The notes beneath the pieces are model-generated. The model was given only the letters and a program-made list of their open reading frames with translations, was not told the origin of the DNA and made no database searches. A program made the translations under genes and the position numbers. From Candidatus Solibacter sp. (GTDB taxonomy: Bacteria; Acidobacteriota; Terriglobia; Bryobacterales; Bryobacteraceae), in NCBI GenBank assembly GCA_013822245.1, contig PNKE01000013.1:1-64000 (forward strand): a stretch of 64,000 nucleotides of DNA, in the 5' to 3' direction. Each line of letters begins with the position of its first letter. The stretch's first letter is position 1. Of this stretch, positions 25,873 to 33,863 are shown one piece after another.

Positions 25873-26538
25873 ATGAAGCTGCTTGCCGCGTGGCTGATGG
25901 CGTTGCTGGTTCCGGCGTGGGCGATTGAGCCGCGCAAGTCTCCGGCGGAGTACCGTGCGCAGGCCGAGACGCCGGCGGCGGCGCTGGGGGCGGAGTATAT
26001 CGGGCGGTTTGTGACCGGGAACGGCGGCAGCCACGCGATTGGCGACTATATCGCGATCGAGGTGGGTTACTATCCGAAGACGCGGGAGGCGGTGGCGGTG
26101 CGGGGGTCGGATTTCATGCTTCGGATCAATGGCGCGAAGCAACTGGTGTATCCGCAGGTGGCGCAACTGGTGGCTGGTGCGATCCGGAATCCGCATTGGG
26201 AGCGCCAGAGGGGGCTGGTGACGGGTGTGGGGATGGGCGGTGGAGGGATTGTGATCGGGGGGCCGAGGCAGAGGAGCCGGTTTCCGGGCGATCCGACGGT
26301 GCGGGCGCCAATGCCTGATCCGACAAGCACGGAGCAGGGCGTGAGCCAGGATTCGGAGAACGATCCGCTGGAGGAGGCGGCGCGGGCGGTGGCCGGCAGC
26401 GCCTTGCCCGAGGGCGGCGAGACGGGCGTGCGCGCGGGCTACATCTACTTCATTTACGGGAAGAAGCTGTCGACGCTGAAAAAGATCGAGCTGGTTTGGA
26501 TTGCGGGCGATGAGAAGCGGAGCCTGGTATTGAAGTAG
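25873..26538 (+). CDS. secreted hypothetical protein
   Basis: 221 residues from ATG 25873; the open frame starts earlier at 25495 but that part shadows the fmdB gene. Signal peptide (LLAAWLMALLVPAWA), then a domain around residues 40-90 with IGDYIAIEVGYYPKTREAVA, a Gly-rich stretch GVGMGGGGIVIGG and a C-terminal AGYIYFIYGKKLSTLKKIEL strand pair. No known motif. Convergent with the MFS gene 12 bases away. Confidence 0.7.
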   Translation: MKLLAAWLMALLVPAWAIEPRKSPAEYRAQAETPAAALGAEYIGRFVTGNGGSHAIGDYIAIEVGYYPKTREAVAVRGSDFMLRINGAKQLVYPQVAQLVAGAIRNPHWERQRGLVTGVGMGGGGIVIGGPRQRSRFPGDPTVRAPMPDPTSTEQGVSQDSENDPLEEAARAVAGSALPEGGETGVRAGYIYFIYGKKLSTLKKIELVWIAGDEKRSLVLK

Positions 26539-26550
26539 CGGCGGGCGGGG

Positions 26551-27786
26551 TCAGGATTTGCGGGATGGGCTGGAAAGGCGGGATTCGAGCCAGATCATCA
26601 TGAGCAGCACGGCGACCATGATGGAGCCGAAGAGGGGCAGACCCATGACGACGCCGACGCCGAGCCAGTGGGCGAAGTAGCCGAGCGAAGCGGGGGCGAG
26701 AAGGCCGCCGGTCACGGCAAGCGAGAAGATGCCGCTGAAAAAGCCGGGGTGGAAGTAAGGGAAGCGGCCGCCGATTTTTTCAACGACGAGAGGCAGGATG
26801 AGGGCGAAGCCGGCGGCGGCGAGGACTGTGCCGGTGATGACGCCGAACAGGTTGTCGGTAAAGCTGAGGATGAGGCAGGCGAACATGGGTCCGAGGACGG
26901 CGCCGGCGAGAAGTCTGCCGTGCGGGACATGGGGCAGGATGCGCTGGCCGAGCAGGCGGCCGAGCAGGAGGACGAACCAGTAGAGGGCGAGCATGGAGAG
27001 CGAAGTGGCGGGGCTCCAGCCGAGTTTTTGCGAAAGGTAGACGGCGAGCCAGCCGGCGACAGCGCCTTCGTTGCCGAACTGGAAGAACAGCAGGGCGGCG
27101 AACATGATGGCGCCGGGGCTTTTGAAGTCGGCGATCGACTGGCGCCAGTCGGGTTGGGCGACGACGGGGTCGTCGGGCATCTGGAGACGGACGAAGAAAC
27201 CGAAGGCGAACAGCGGGGCCAAGGCAAGGAAGATGAGGATGCTGGGGACGGTGTAGGCGAAGAAGATGCCGCCGACGACGAGGGACGAGGTGAGTCCGCC
27301 GAGGGTGAAAAGCGTGCCCGCCAGCGTCAATGTGGAGGCGGAGTCGAGTTCGTAGGCGGGGGCGATGGCGTGCAGGGCCGAGCTATGGACCGAGCCGGCG
27401 CCGATGCCCATGATGAGCAGGCCGGCGAGCCGGCCGGCCCAGTGCAGAGGGGGGGCAAAGCCGGCCAGGATGAGGAGTCCGGCGGCGGCGGTGAGACATC
27501 CAGCCCAAAGACCGAAAGCGATGCCCTTCCTCTTGAGAAGCGGCTGTGCGATGAGGCTGCCGGCGAGGACGCCGAGATTCTGGGCGAGGAAGTAAGTGCC
27601 AATGAGGATGAAATCGGGGGCGATGTGGTGGCGCCAGGCGAGAAGCAGTGCGCCCAGGCTGGCCATGAGCAGGCCGGCGATATAGAAACCCCAAAGTCCG
27701 CGGCGGGCGCCGGCCATGGAGCGGCGGGCGGTCTCCATGCGGCCCTGGCTCAGCTCCGGCTGAGGTGGGATTTCAGTGGACACCAT
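26551..27786 (-). CDS. MFS transporter
   Basis: 411 residues with about 12 hydrophobic segments. The first helix pair (LWGFYIAGLLMASLGALLLA) is followed by a cytoplasmic loop LLKRKGIAFG matching the MFS A-motif region, and the second half starts near VAQPDWRQSIADFKSPGAIM. The overall look recalls FucP-like sugar:proton symporters, but the substrate is not identifiable. No adjacent gene in the same direction. The promoter must lie in the gap to 28.1 kb. Confidence 0.88.
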   Translation of the reverse strand: MVSTEIPPQPELSQGRMETARRSMAGARRGLWGFYIAGLLMASLGALLLAWRHHIAPDFILIGTYFLAQNLGVLAGSLIAQPLLKRKGIAFGLWAGCLTAAAGLLILAGFAPPLHWAGRLAGLLIMGIGAGSVHSSALHAIAPAYELDSASTLTLAGTLFTLGGLTSSLVVGGIFFAYTVPSILIFLALAPLFAFGFFVRLQMPDDPVVAQPDWRQSIADFKSPGAIMFAALLFFQFGNEGAVAGWLAVYLSQKLGWSPATSLSMLALYWFVLLLGRLLGQRILPHVPHGRLLAGAVLGPMFACLILSFTDNLFGVITGTVLAAAGFALILPLVVEKIGGRFPYFHPGFFSGIFSLAVTGGLLAPASLGYFAHWLGVGVVMGLPLFGSIMVAVLLMMIWLESRLSSPSRKS

Positions 27787-28003
27787 CCGATTCTACCCTG
27801 ATTCGGAGTTCATGGATGTATCTGTTTGGGTGATTCTCCCTAGAATGGAAGAGCCGGGCGTGGATCTACAAAAAACCGTATGGGGGGTGGACGGTGTGAT
27901 GTTTGTTTTCAGTTGCTTAGATTTGGCCTAAGACGTGCGGATGATGCAGCGGGTCACGTTAGTTTTTCGCTTCCTGGTGGAGTTGCCTCCGTCAGGGTTT
28001 CCG

Positions 28004-28057
28004 GGCTTCAATGGAAGCCACACCCCTCAACCCCGTGAAAGCACGGGGTTCCTTTTT
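28004..28057 (+). terminator. orphan plus-strand terminator, possible small RNA 3' end
   Basis: A hairpin GGCTTC-AATG-GAAGCC (28004-28019) is followed by AACCCCGTG-AAAG-CACGGGGTT (28029-28050) and CCTTTTT. This is a textbook intrinsic terminator reading rightward, yet both flanking protein genes point left. Read leftward there is no T-run. It most likely ends an unannotated plus-strand transcript starting in 27.8-27.95 kb. Confidence 0.75.
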
Positions 28058-28143
28058 GTTGAGGGCCGGCGGCGGGCAAGATGCCGGGTATGGGGGTTGC
28101 AGGCGAACGAATACAAAATATTGTAGGGGAGTTGATTTTTCTA

Positions 28144-28173
28144 TTGACAGGCGCGGCCGGTCGCCTTTAGCAT
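28144..28173 (+). promoter_or_regulatory. sigma-70-type promoter for a small transcript
   Basis: TTGACA (28144-28149) and TAGCAT (28168-28173) with 18 bases between them. It points at the sORF and structured region that follow, with a start point expected near 28180, just at the left arm of a long-range pairing (TCACTGA 28181-28187). Confidence 0.6.
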
Positions 28174-28210
28174 GGGGCCATCACTGAAGAAAGGAGGTGG
28201 TCCAGAAAAA

Positions 28211-28255
28211 ATGAAACCTGGTTGTATTCTGTCGCGCGAGGTGGCTGATAGCTGA
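28211..28255 (+). CDS. 14-codon sORF behind an 18-nt anti-16S sequence
   Basis: ATG 28211 to TGA 28255 encodes MKPGCILSREVADS. It is preceded by AGAAAGGAGGTGGTCCAG (28188-28205), complementary to the conserved 3' end of 16S rRNA over about 18 positions with one G-U wobble, far longer than a normal ribosome-binding site; its core lies 13 bases before the ATG. A promoter lies upstream and a terminator at 28373. Coding for a peptide is uncertain: it may be a leader or the whole region may act as an RNA. Confidence 0.45.
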   Translation: MKPGCILSREVADS

Positions 28256-28372
28256 TTCGGCTGCTCTAATGCACAGATCCCTCATCTCAGTGACGGGATC
28301 GAAGCTCCTGTGGACCAGCCACGAAAGCGCGTCTTTCAGGCCGCAGGTCTGATTCCCAGGCTACCTAGATAA

Positions 28373-28406
28373 GGCCCCGCCGCCGGGTTCCGGCTGCGGG
28401 GTCTTC
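28373..28406. terminator. GC-rich terminator hairpin
   Basis: CCCCGC-C-GCCGG / CCGGC-T-GCGGGG with a short GTT loop (28375-28401), followed on the plus strand by TCTTC. It ends the small-RNA unit and, lying next to the stop of the leftward glycosyltransferase gene, may serve both directions. Confidence 0.6.
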
Positions 28407-28407
28407 G

Positions 28408-31110
28408 CTATATGCGGGCGAGGCTGCGGTAGATTTCCGCCTGGCGGTTGGCGATGCGGTCCCAATCGAAGTCGCGTTCGACGGTGCGGCGGGCGTCGGA
28501 TTCGATGCGTTTGCGGGCGGCGGGGTTCGAGAAGAGATCGAGGATGGCGCGAGACGTTTCCTGGCCTGTGTGGACGACGATGACGCCGGCGCCGGGCTTC
28601 AGGTCGAGACCGTTGATGCCGGCGGGGGTGGAGACGATGGCCTTGCCCATGGCCATGGCCTCCATGATTTTGATGTTGGTGCCGGCGGAGGCGAGCAGCG
28701 GGGCGATGACGGCGGCGGCGCGGTGGTAGGCCGGGCGGACATCGGAGACGAAGGCATCCATTTCGATGCCGGGCTGGTCGAGATCGATGGAGACGCGGTC
28801 GCGGTAGAGGCCGAGGTAATGTTCGGGCCGGGCGCCGGCGATCACGTGAAGCGTCGCGCCGGCGTCGCGCAGGGCGGGCCAGGCTTCATCAAGGAAGAAG
28901 CGCAGCGCCATGATGTTGGGCAGGTGGGCGAAGGAGCCGATGAAGAGGATGCGGCGGGGGTCGGGCTCGGATTGGGACGGGCGGAAACGTTCGAGATCGA
29001 CGCCGTTGGCGAGGGTTTCGACGCGGCGTGCGCCGCTGACCATCCGGCTGTCCTTTTCCGACATGGTGAGGACGCAATCGACGGCTCCCCAGGCCCAGTG
29101 CTCGAAGGTCCGCCAGCGTTCGAGTTGCCGGGCGGTTTCCCAGTCGCCCTGACGGTCGAGCAGTTGGGTGTAGAGGTCGATGGTAATGTCGTGTTCGACC
29201 AGCAGGCAGGGGACGGGCGAGCAGTCCGGAGCATAGAGGCCCATCTGGGTGAATTCGAGTTGGACCAGCGCGGGCGAGTGTTTGCGGATCATCTCGCGCA
29301 GGGCGGCGCGGAACGGCAGGGTGTCGTGTTCCTCGACGACTTCGGGACGGCTGGTGAGCGGGCGGAGATGGCTGCCGACGCGGCGGACGAGAACGGCTTC
29401 GCGGCAGATGTCGAGGATCTCGGGCGCGGGGGTGAACGGCTGGTCGCAGAACGAGATGAGGACCTGGTCGAAGTCGCGGGCGGCGCGGCGCATGAGGTTG
29501 AACATGCGGACTGCGCCGCCGTGCGAGAGCGGGAACGGGATGTAAGGGCTGGCGACGATGACCACGGGCCGGCCGCTTCCCTGCCCCTGGCGGCCTGGGA
29601 ATGAAAACGTCTCGCCGCCGGCGAGATTCATGGCCAGGCGCTCGCTGACAAGGCCCCCAGGCGCGAGGCCGATGTGGCGTTCGACTTCGAGGGCGGATTT
29701 CAGCGCCGGCAGTGCCCATTTTGGCGGCGGCTCCTGGGCGGCGTGCCAGTTGATGCGCAGGACGGCGCGGTTCCATAGTTCGGCGAACAGTGCGGAGTCG
29801 GAGACCGAGCGGGCGAGGAAGATGAGATAGTTGCGTTCGACGGCGAGGCGGATTTCGTCCTCGGAGAAGTAGCGCGAGGTGGTCGCGCGGTGGTGATGGA
29901 GGACTTCGGCCTTCGCCGAGAAGACGGTGGGCCAGCCGCGGGCCCAGCCGCGCCAGCCGGCGTCGAGATCCTCGACATAGGCGGGCTTGAAGGCTTCGCC
30001 GAACGAGCCGATGGCGCGCAGCTTGCGGGTGTCGTAGAGCGAGCAGCCGCCGCTGCCGTAGGTGACGTAAGTGAGGTCCTCGCCGTCGAGGGGAGTCTCG
30101 CAGCGGACGGGGAAGTCCTGGGGTTCTCCGGTGGGGGAGAGGACGGCCTTGCCGGTCTCTTCGCGGCGTTTGCCTTGAGGGAAGAAGATCTGGGCGGTGG
30201 AGCAGAACAGGCCCGGGACGCGGGCGAAGGGATCGAGCAGCGCGGCGAAGAAGCCGGGGCGGATCTCCATGTCGTTGTTCAACAGGCAGAGATGGGAAAA
30301 GCGGGCGCGGGCGATGCCGCGGTTGACGGCCAGGGCGAAGCCGAGCGGCGAGGGGTGGACGATGCAGACGACTTGGGGGTGGGATTCGGCGAGCCATTGG
30401 GCGGTGGAGTCGTTGGAGCCGTTGTCGACGACGATGACCTCGGAGGGGTGGCAGGCAAGGCCGTCGAACAGTGAAGGCAACATGCGGGCGAGCAGGTCGC
30501 GGCCGTTGCGGGAGGGGATGACGACGGTGATGCCCTCGGGCAGGGGGTCAGCCAAAGCAGCCGATTGCCTGGGCAGGCGGGACTTGAGAGCCGCGGCACG
30601 CGCGCCGGCACGGACGGCGAGACGGTAGATGACGGGGCGGATGAGTGATGCGGGGTGGAGCAGGCGCCAGAGTTGGGTGTAGAACCAGCCGCCGGGCCGG
30701 GTCTCCCAGCGGATGAAGTTGCCGGTGCGCCAGAGAAGATGGCGGAGGATGGATAGCGCCGAGCGGGGATGGAGGCGGACGTGGTCGAGGTTTTCGTTGA
30801 AGACAAGCGTGCGGTGGCGGCCGAGAGCGGCGGCCAGCCGGCGCATGGCCCAGAAGGGCTGGCGGGGCTGGGAGATGAGGGCTGCCCAGGCAGGCTGGCG
30901 GCCGTTGAGATCGGCGAGGATGCGGGCGCGGTTTTCCTCGTATGAGCGGCCGAGTTTCCAGGGGATCCAGCGGCCCTCGGGCGGGGGGAATTCGGAGACG
31001 ACGTAGAGGTCAAGCTGAGGGGCGACGGCGCGGAAGCGTTGGAGGAATTCGGGGATCAGGTCCTCGGTGCCGGAGGCGAAGGCGAGCAGGACCTGTTCAC
31101 TGGGGGCCAC
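28408..31110 (-). CDS. bifunctional GT2-GT4 glycosyltransferase
   Basis: 900 residues with a GTG start at 31110, right after the stop of the upstream gene. About residues 1-190 form an N-terminal region of unknown type. Residues about 195-460 are a GT2 domain: ITVVIPSRNGRDLLARM, VIVVDNGSNDST, LLNNDMEI (DxD-like NND) and YVEDLDAGWRGWARGW. Residues about 515-900 are a GT4 domain: ILFIGSFAHLPNIMALRFF and APLLASAGTNIKIMEAMAMG. Fusions of this type build surface glycans by two successive transfers. No membrane segment is evident, so it is cytosolic or peripheral. Confidence 0.88.
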   Translation of the reverse strand: MAPSEQVLLAFASGTEDLIPEFLQRFRAVAPQLDLYVVSEFPPPEGRWIPWKLGRSYEENRARILADLNGRQPAWAALISQPRQPFWAMRRLAAALGRHRTLVFNENLDHVRLHPRSALSILRHLLWRTGNFIRWETRPGGWFYTQLWRLLHPASLIRPVIYRLAVRAGARAAALKSRLPRQSAALADPLPEGITVVIPSRNGRDLLARMLPSLFDGLACHPSEVIVVDNGSNDSTAQWLAESHPQVVCIVHPSPLGFALAVNRGIARARFSHLCLLNNDMEIRPGFFAALLDPFARVPGLFCSTAQIFFPQGKRREETGKAVLSPTGEPQDFPVRCETPLDGEDLTYVTYGSGGCSLYDTRKLRAIGSFGEAFKPAYVEDLDAGWRGWARGWPTVFSAKAEVLHHHRATTSRYFSEDEIRLAVERNYLIFLARSVSDSALFAELWNRAVLRINWHAAQEPPPKWALPALKSALEVERHIGLAPGGLVSERLAMNLAGGETFSFPGRQGQGSGRPVVIVASPYIPFPLSHGGAVRMFNLMRRAARDFDQVLISFCDQPFTPAPEILDICREAVLVRRVGSHLRPLTSRPEVVEEHDTLPFRAALREMIRKHSPALVQLEFTQMGLYAPDCSPVPCLLVEHDITIDLYTQLLDRQGDWETARQLERWRTFEHWAWGAVDCVLTMSEKDSRMVSGARRVETLANGVDLERFRPSQSEPDPRRILFIGSFAHLPNIMALRFFLDEAWPALRDAGATLHVIAGARPEHYLGLYRDRVSIDLDQPGIEMDAFVSDVRPAYHRAAAVIAPLLASAGTNIKIMEAMAMGKAIVSTPAGINGLDLKPGAGVIVVHTGQETSRAILDLFSNPAARKRIESDARRTVERDFDWDRIANRQAEIYRSLARI

Positions 31111-31112
31111 GT

Positions 31113-32222
31113 CTAAACCAGGGTATGCCAGGAAGGCAGGGCGCGGCCGGCGATGTGGTCCCGCCAGAGGGCGAGGGCCTGGAGGCAGAACACAGTGGAG
31201 ACGGGATTGACGAAAGGCGCGGGCGAGCCGGAGCGGCGGCCGAAGCAGAAGCCGCCATCGATGTTGGCGGCGCCGCCGGACATCTGGTGGGAAGCGGCCC
31301 AGGAGGCTTCCTCGGCGGCGGCGGATTCGTCGAGAGCCAGGATGCCGGCGGCGTCGGCCCAGAGGCGGACGCGGAGGATCTGGGCGGGGACATCGGCGCG
31401 TTCGAATTCAGGGCGGACGCGGCGGAGCAGCGAGGCGGCGCGGGCGATGCCGTCGCACAGGGCGGCGGCGACGGCGGGGTCGGCTGTGCGCGAGAGGCAG
31501 GCTTCGAGGAAGTAGCAGTAGGCATGGAGGCGGTCCATGACGCGAGGGCCGGGTTCGGCTTCGGGGAAGGCGGCATGGGTGGAGATGGCGCGCTGGAGAG
31601 CGGCGTCAAAGTGGGCGAGCCAGGAGGAATCGCCGGTGGCATCGGCGAGGCCGTGCCAGGCGAGGGCGGATTTCAACTGATAGCAGCCGGGCTGGCGGGA
31701 CCAGCGGTCTTCGCGCGGGGCGGGCTGCTTCGAGGGCAGGCCGAGGATGGGGTGGATGTCGGCTGGATTGACGAAGTCGTGGAGCATGGAGTCGCCGCAG
31801 GCGGTCGCGCAGATGAGGAATGAGGTCTCTCCGGTGGTGCGCCAGAGGCGGAGCAGGGCGCGGACGATGATGCCGTTGTCGAAGAAGTAGGAGGCGTGTT
31901 CCGGAAGCGGTTCGCCGGCTGACCATTCGAAGGGCATGGCGGCGAGATCGGCGTCCCATGCCGAATCGGCGAGGAAGCGGGCGGCGCGGCATGCGGCATC
32001 GAGCAGGCGGGGGTCGCCCAGGCGGGAGTGAAGGTCGAGCGTGGAGCTGATGAAATAACCGGTGATTTCGGTGGAGATGCGGGCGTTCTGATGGCGGTCA
32101 GTGAAATGGTAGCGGGCGACGCCGCCGGAGGGTTCTTGAATGCCGGAATGGAGGAGCCACTTGGCGCCCTGTTCGAGGATGGCGGGCGCTAGAGGGTTGG
32201 CGGGGGTCTCGGATCGTGTCAA
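31113..32222 (-). CDS. putative (alpha/alpha)6-barrel protein next to glycosyltransferase
   Basis: 369 residues, ATG 32222. Helical repeats with Gly/aromatic motifs: ITGYFISSTLDLHSRLGDPR, FFDNGIIVRALLRLWRTTGE, CYQLKSALAWHGLADATGDS and NVPAQILRVRL-like segments suggest a six-hairpin barrel like N-acylglucosamine 2-epimerase or uncharacterised glycoside hydrolases. No catalytic residues can be assigned. It ends two bases before the GT2-GT4 start, so the two are cotranscribed and probably act on the same glycan. Confidence 0.6.
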   Translation of the reverse strand: MTRSETPANPLAPAILEQGAKWLLHSGIQEPSGGVARYHFTDRHQNARISTEITGYFISSTLDLHSRLGDPRLLDAACRAARFLADSAWDADLAAMPFEWSAGEPLPEHASYFFDNGIIVRALLRLWRTTGETSFLICATACGDSMLHDFVNPADIHPILGLPSKQPAPREDRWSRQPGCYQLKSALAWHGLADATGDSSWLAHFDAALQRAISTHAAFPEAEPGPRVMDRLHAYCYFLEACLSRTADPAVAAALCDGIARAASLLRRVRPEFERADVPAQILRVRLWADAAGILALDESAAAEEASWAASHQMSGGAANIDGGFCFGRRSGSPAPFVNPVSTVFCLQALALWRDHIAGRALPSWHTLV

Positions 32223-32275
32223 GAGCTTCGCTACCGGTGCTTTGAAATAGACAGAATCCCTATTTTAGCAGCCCG

Positions 32276-33808
32276 TCAGAGGGCTTTCAGGAGGATCATT
32301 GCGCGGTCAGTGGCGGGCGCGGGGCCGGATTCCTCGATGGTGCGGAAGACGAGGCGGACGAGGTCGGATGCCTTACGGCCCTCCCAATCGATGAGGGCGT
32401 CGGCGAGGCGGGAGTCGCTCATGGGTTCGTTGGGATCGGCCGAAGGATTGAACAGGAGGCTGAGGCTGGGGATGGCGACGAGGTCGCCCGGGCGGAGGGT
32501 GACTTCAGCGACGCGAAAGCCGGTGGGCGGCTCGATGGCCATAGGCGTGCTGGATTCCGGCAGGCGGAGGACCTGAGCGCCGTCGGGTTCGCGGCGGACC
32601 ATGAGCGGGGGCACGGCGCCGGCGTTGACGTAGGCGAGGGTGCGGGACTGGGGCGAGTAGCGGCCGCAGAACAGACGCACGGGGGAGGGCTTCTCGCTCG
32701 ATGAGAGCAGGGCGCGTTCGGTGGATTGGAGCAGCTCGGCGAGATCCTCGGCGTAAGCCTGGAACCGGCTGCGGAGTAGCACCTGAAGCTGGGCGATCTG
32801 GACGGCGGCCTCCATGCCGGTGGATTCGACTTCGGCCAGGACGATGCCGAGAGCGCCCTGGGGCAGCGAGATGAGGTCGATGAACTGGCCCTGGGGCGCC
32901 TGGCCGCGCCAGTATTCGGCGCCGTATTCGAGGCCGGCGATGTCGGGCAGGTCGGGCGGGACGAGGCGGCCCATGGCGCGGCGCCAGAGCAGTTGTTCGC
33001 GTTCGGCGGCCAGCAGTTCAGCCTGTTCGAGGGAGTAGGCCCGCGCGGCTTCGACGGAGTGGAGGGCGATGCCGGCCTGCAGGGCGCAGATTTCGAGGTA
33101 GGTCCGGGTTTCGGGCCGGAGAGGGGCATCGTAGGGCAGGGTAACGGCGAGCCATTCGACGGATTCGGCGGTCACGGGCAAAGGGAAGAGATGGACGCCG
33201 CCGTTGTCGCGCGAGACGTGAGAGCGAAGTGGATCGAGGGTGGAGAGGCTCATATCGGGATAGCTGGGTGTGACGCCGATTCGAGCGGTGAGCAGGGAGG
33301 CGAGGCAGATCCAGTCCGCGCGGTCTTCACGGCCGATAACCTCAACCATCGAGGCGTCGAGATTTTCGGCGGCGGCGCGGCAGAGTTCGCCGCGCAGCGC
33401 CCCGGGATCCATGGCCGAACGGATACGGACGCCGGTCTTGAGAGCGCGGCGCCGCCATACGCGGTTCGACTCGGTCTGGACCTCCGATGCGTCCCGCAGC
33501 CAGGAGAAAAGCCACCATGCGCCGGTACAGAGGACGGTAGCGCCCGCGATGGCGAAAGCCAGGCGCAGGACCATCGACTGGCCATGGCTGACCGAGAACA
33601 GGACCACGCCAAAAACCAGGCAGGCGATCAGGGCCAGGGCTGATTCGGCGCTCACGGGCGAGGCCCGGCGGCGGCCATGGCGGACCGAGGCATGGACCTC
33701 GAATCTGCGGCCGGTGAGAGCGAGATGAAGGGCCGTGAGCAGCAGCAAGACGCTGAAGCCGAGCCAGGCGGCGACGGTCCAGATGGTGTCGGGTTGAAGG
33801 GCGTTCAC
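32276..33808 (-). CDS. membrane-bound PP2C/SpoIIE-like protein, probably catalytically inactive
   Basis: 510 residues. Three hydrophobic segments in residues 10-105, a GAF-like stretch (about 110-270) and a C-terminal SpoIIE/RsbU-like domain. Key metal positions look lost: where PP2Cs have G-D near YRGQAPQGQFIDL and then xADVxGHG, this protein has GIVLAEVESTG; the AGHxPP motif reads LAYVNAGAVPPLMV. Only the late DRAMILLKAL aspartate remains. It may be a pseudophosphatase that senses a signal. No anti-sigma or STAS partner is next to it. Confidence 0.7.
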   Translation of the reverse strand: MNALQPDTIWTVAAWLGFSVLLLLTALHLALTGRRFEVHASVRHGRRRASPVSAESALALIACLVFGVVLFSVSHGQSMVLRLAFAIAGATVLCTGAWWLFSWLRDASEVQTESNRVWRRRALKTGVRIRSAMDPGALRGELCRAAAENLDASMVEVIGREDRADWICLASLLTARIGVTPSYPDMSLSTLDPLRSHVSRDNGGVHLFPLPVTAESVEWLAVTLPYDAPLRPETRTYLEICALQAGIALHSVEAARAYSLEQAELLAAEREQLLWRRAMGRLVPPDLPDIAGLEYGAEYWRGQAPQGQFIDLISLPQGALGIVLAEVESTGMEAAVQIAQLQVLLRSRFQAYAEDLAELLQSTERALLSSSEKPSPVRLFCGRYSPQSRTLAYVNAGAVPPLMVRREPDGAQVLRLPESSTPMAIEPPTGFRVAEVTLRPGDLVAIPSLSLLFNPSADPNEPMSDSRLADALIDWEGRKASDLVRLVFRTIEESGPAPATDRAMILLKAL

Positions 33809-33863
33809 GGCTTACATCCGTTCAATGGCCGGCGGGGCGGCCGGAGTCGAAACCTTGTCAGCA

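Larger units (their letters stand above)
28180..28406 (+). ncRNA. candidate structured small RNA
   Basis: Between a clear promoter and a terminator lie 225 bases with two long-range pairings: TCACTGA (28181-28187) with TCAGTGA (28287-28293), and TGGTCCA (28198-28204, part of the extended anti-16S stretch) with TGGACCA (28311-28317). The two pairings cross, so they form a pseudoknot or exclude one another, which could hide or expose the ribosome-binding sequence. I cannot match it to a known RNA family. Confidence 0.45.

Noticed and set aside
27935-28126. 63-residue plus-strand frame in the gene-poor gap
   Set aside because: It runs through a perfect terminator hairpin and has no ribosome-binding site or similarity; a small RNA fits better.
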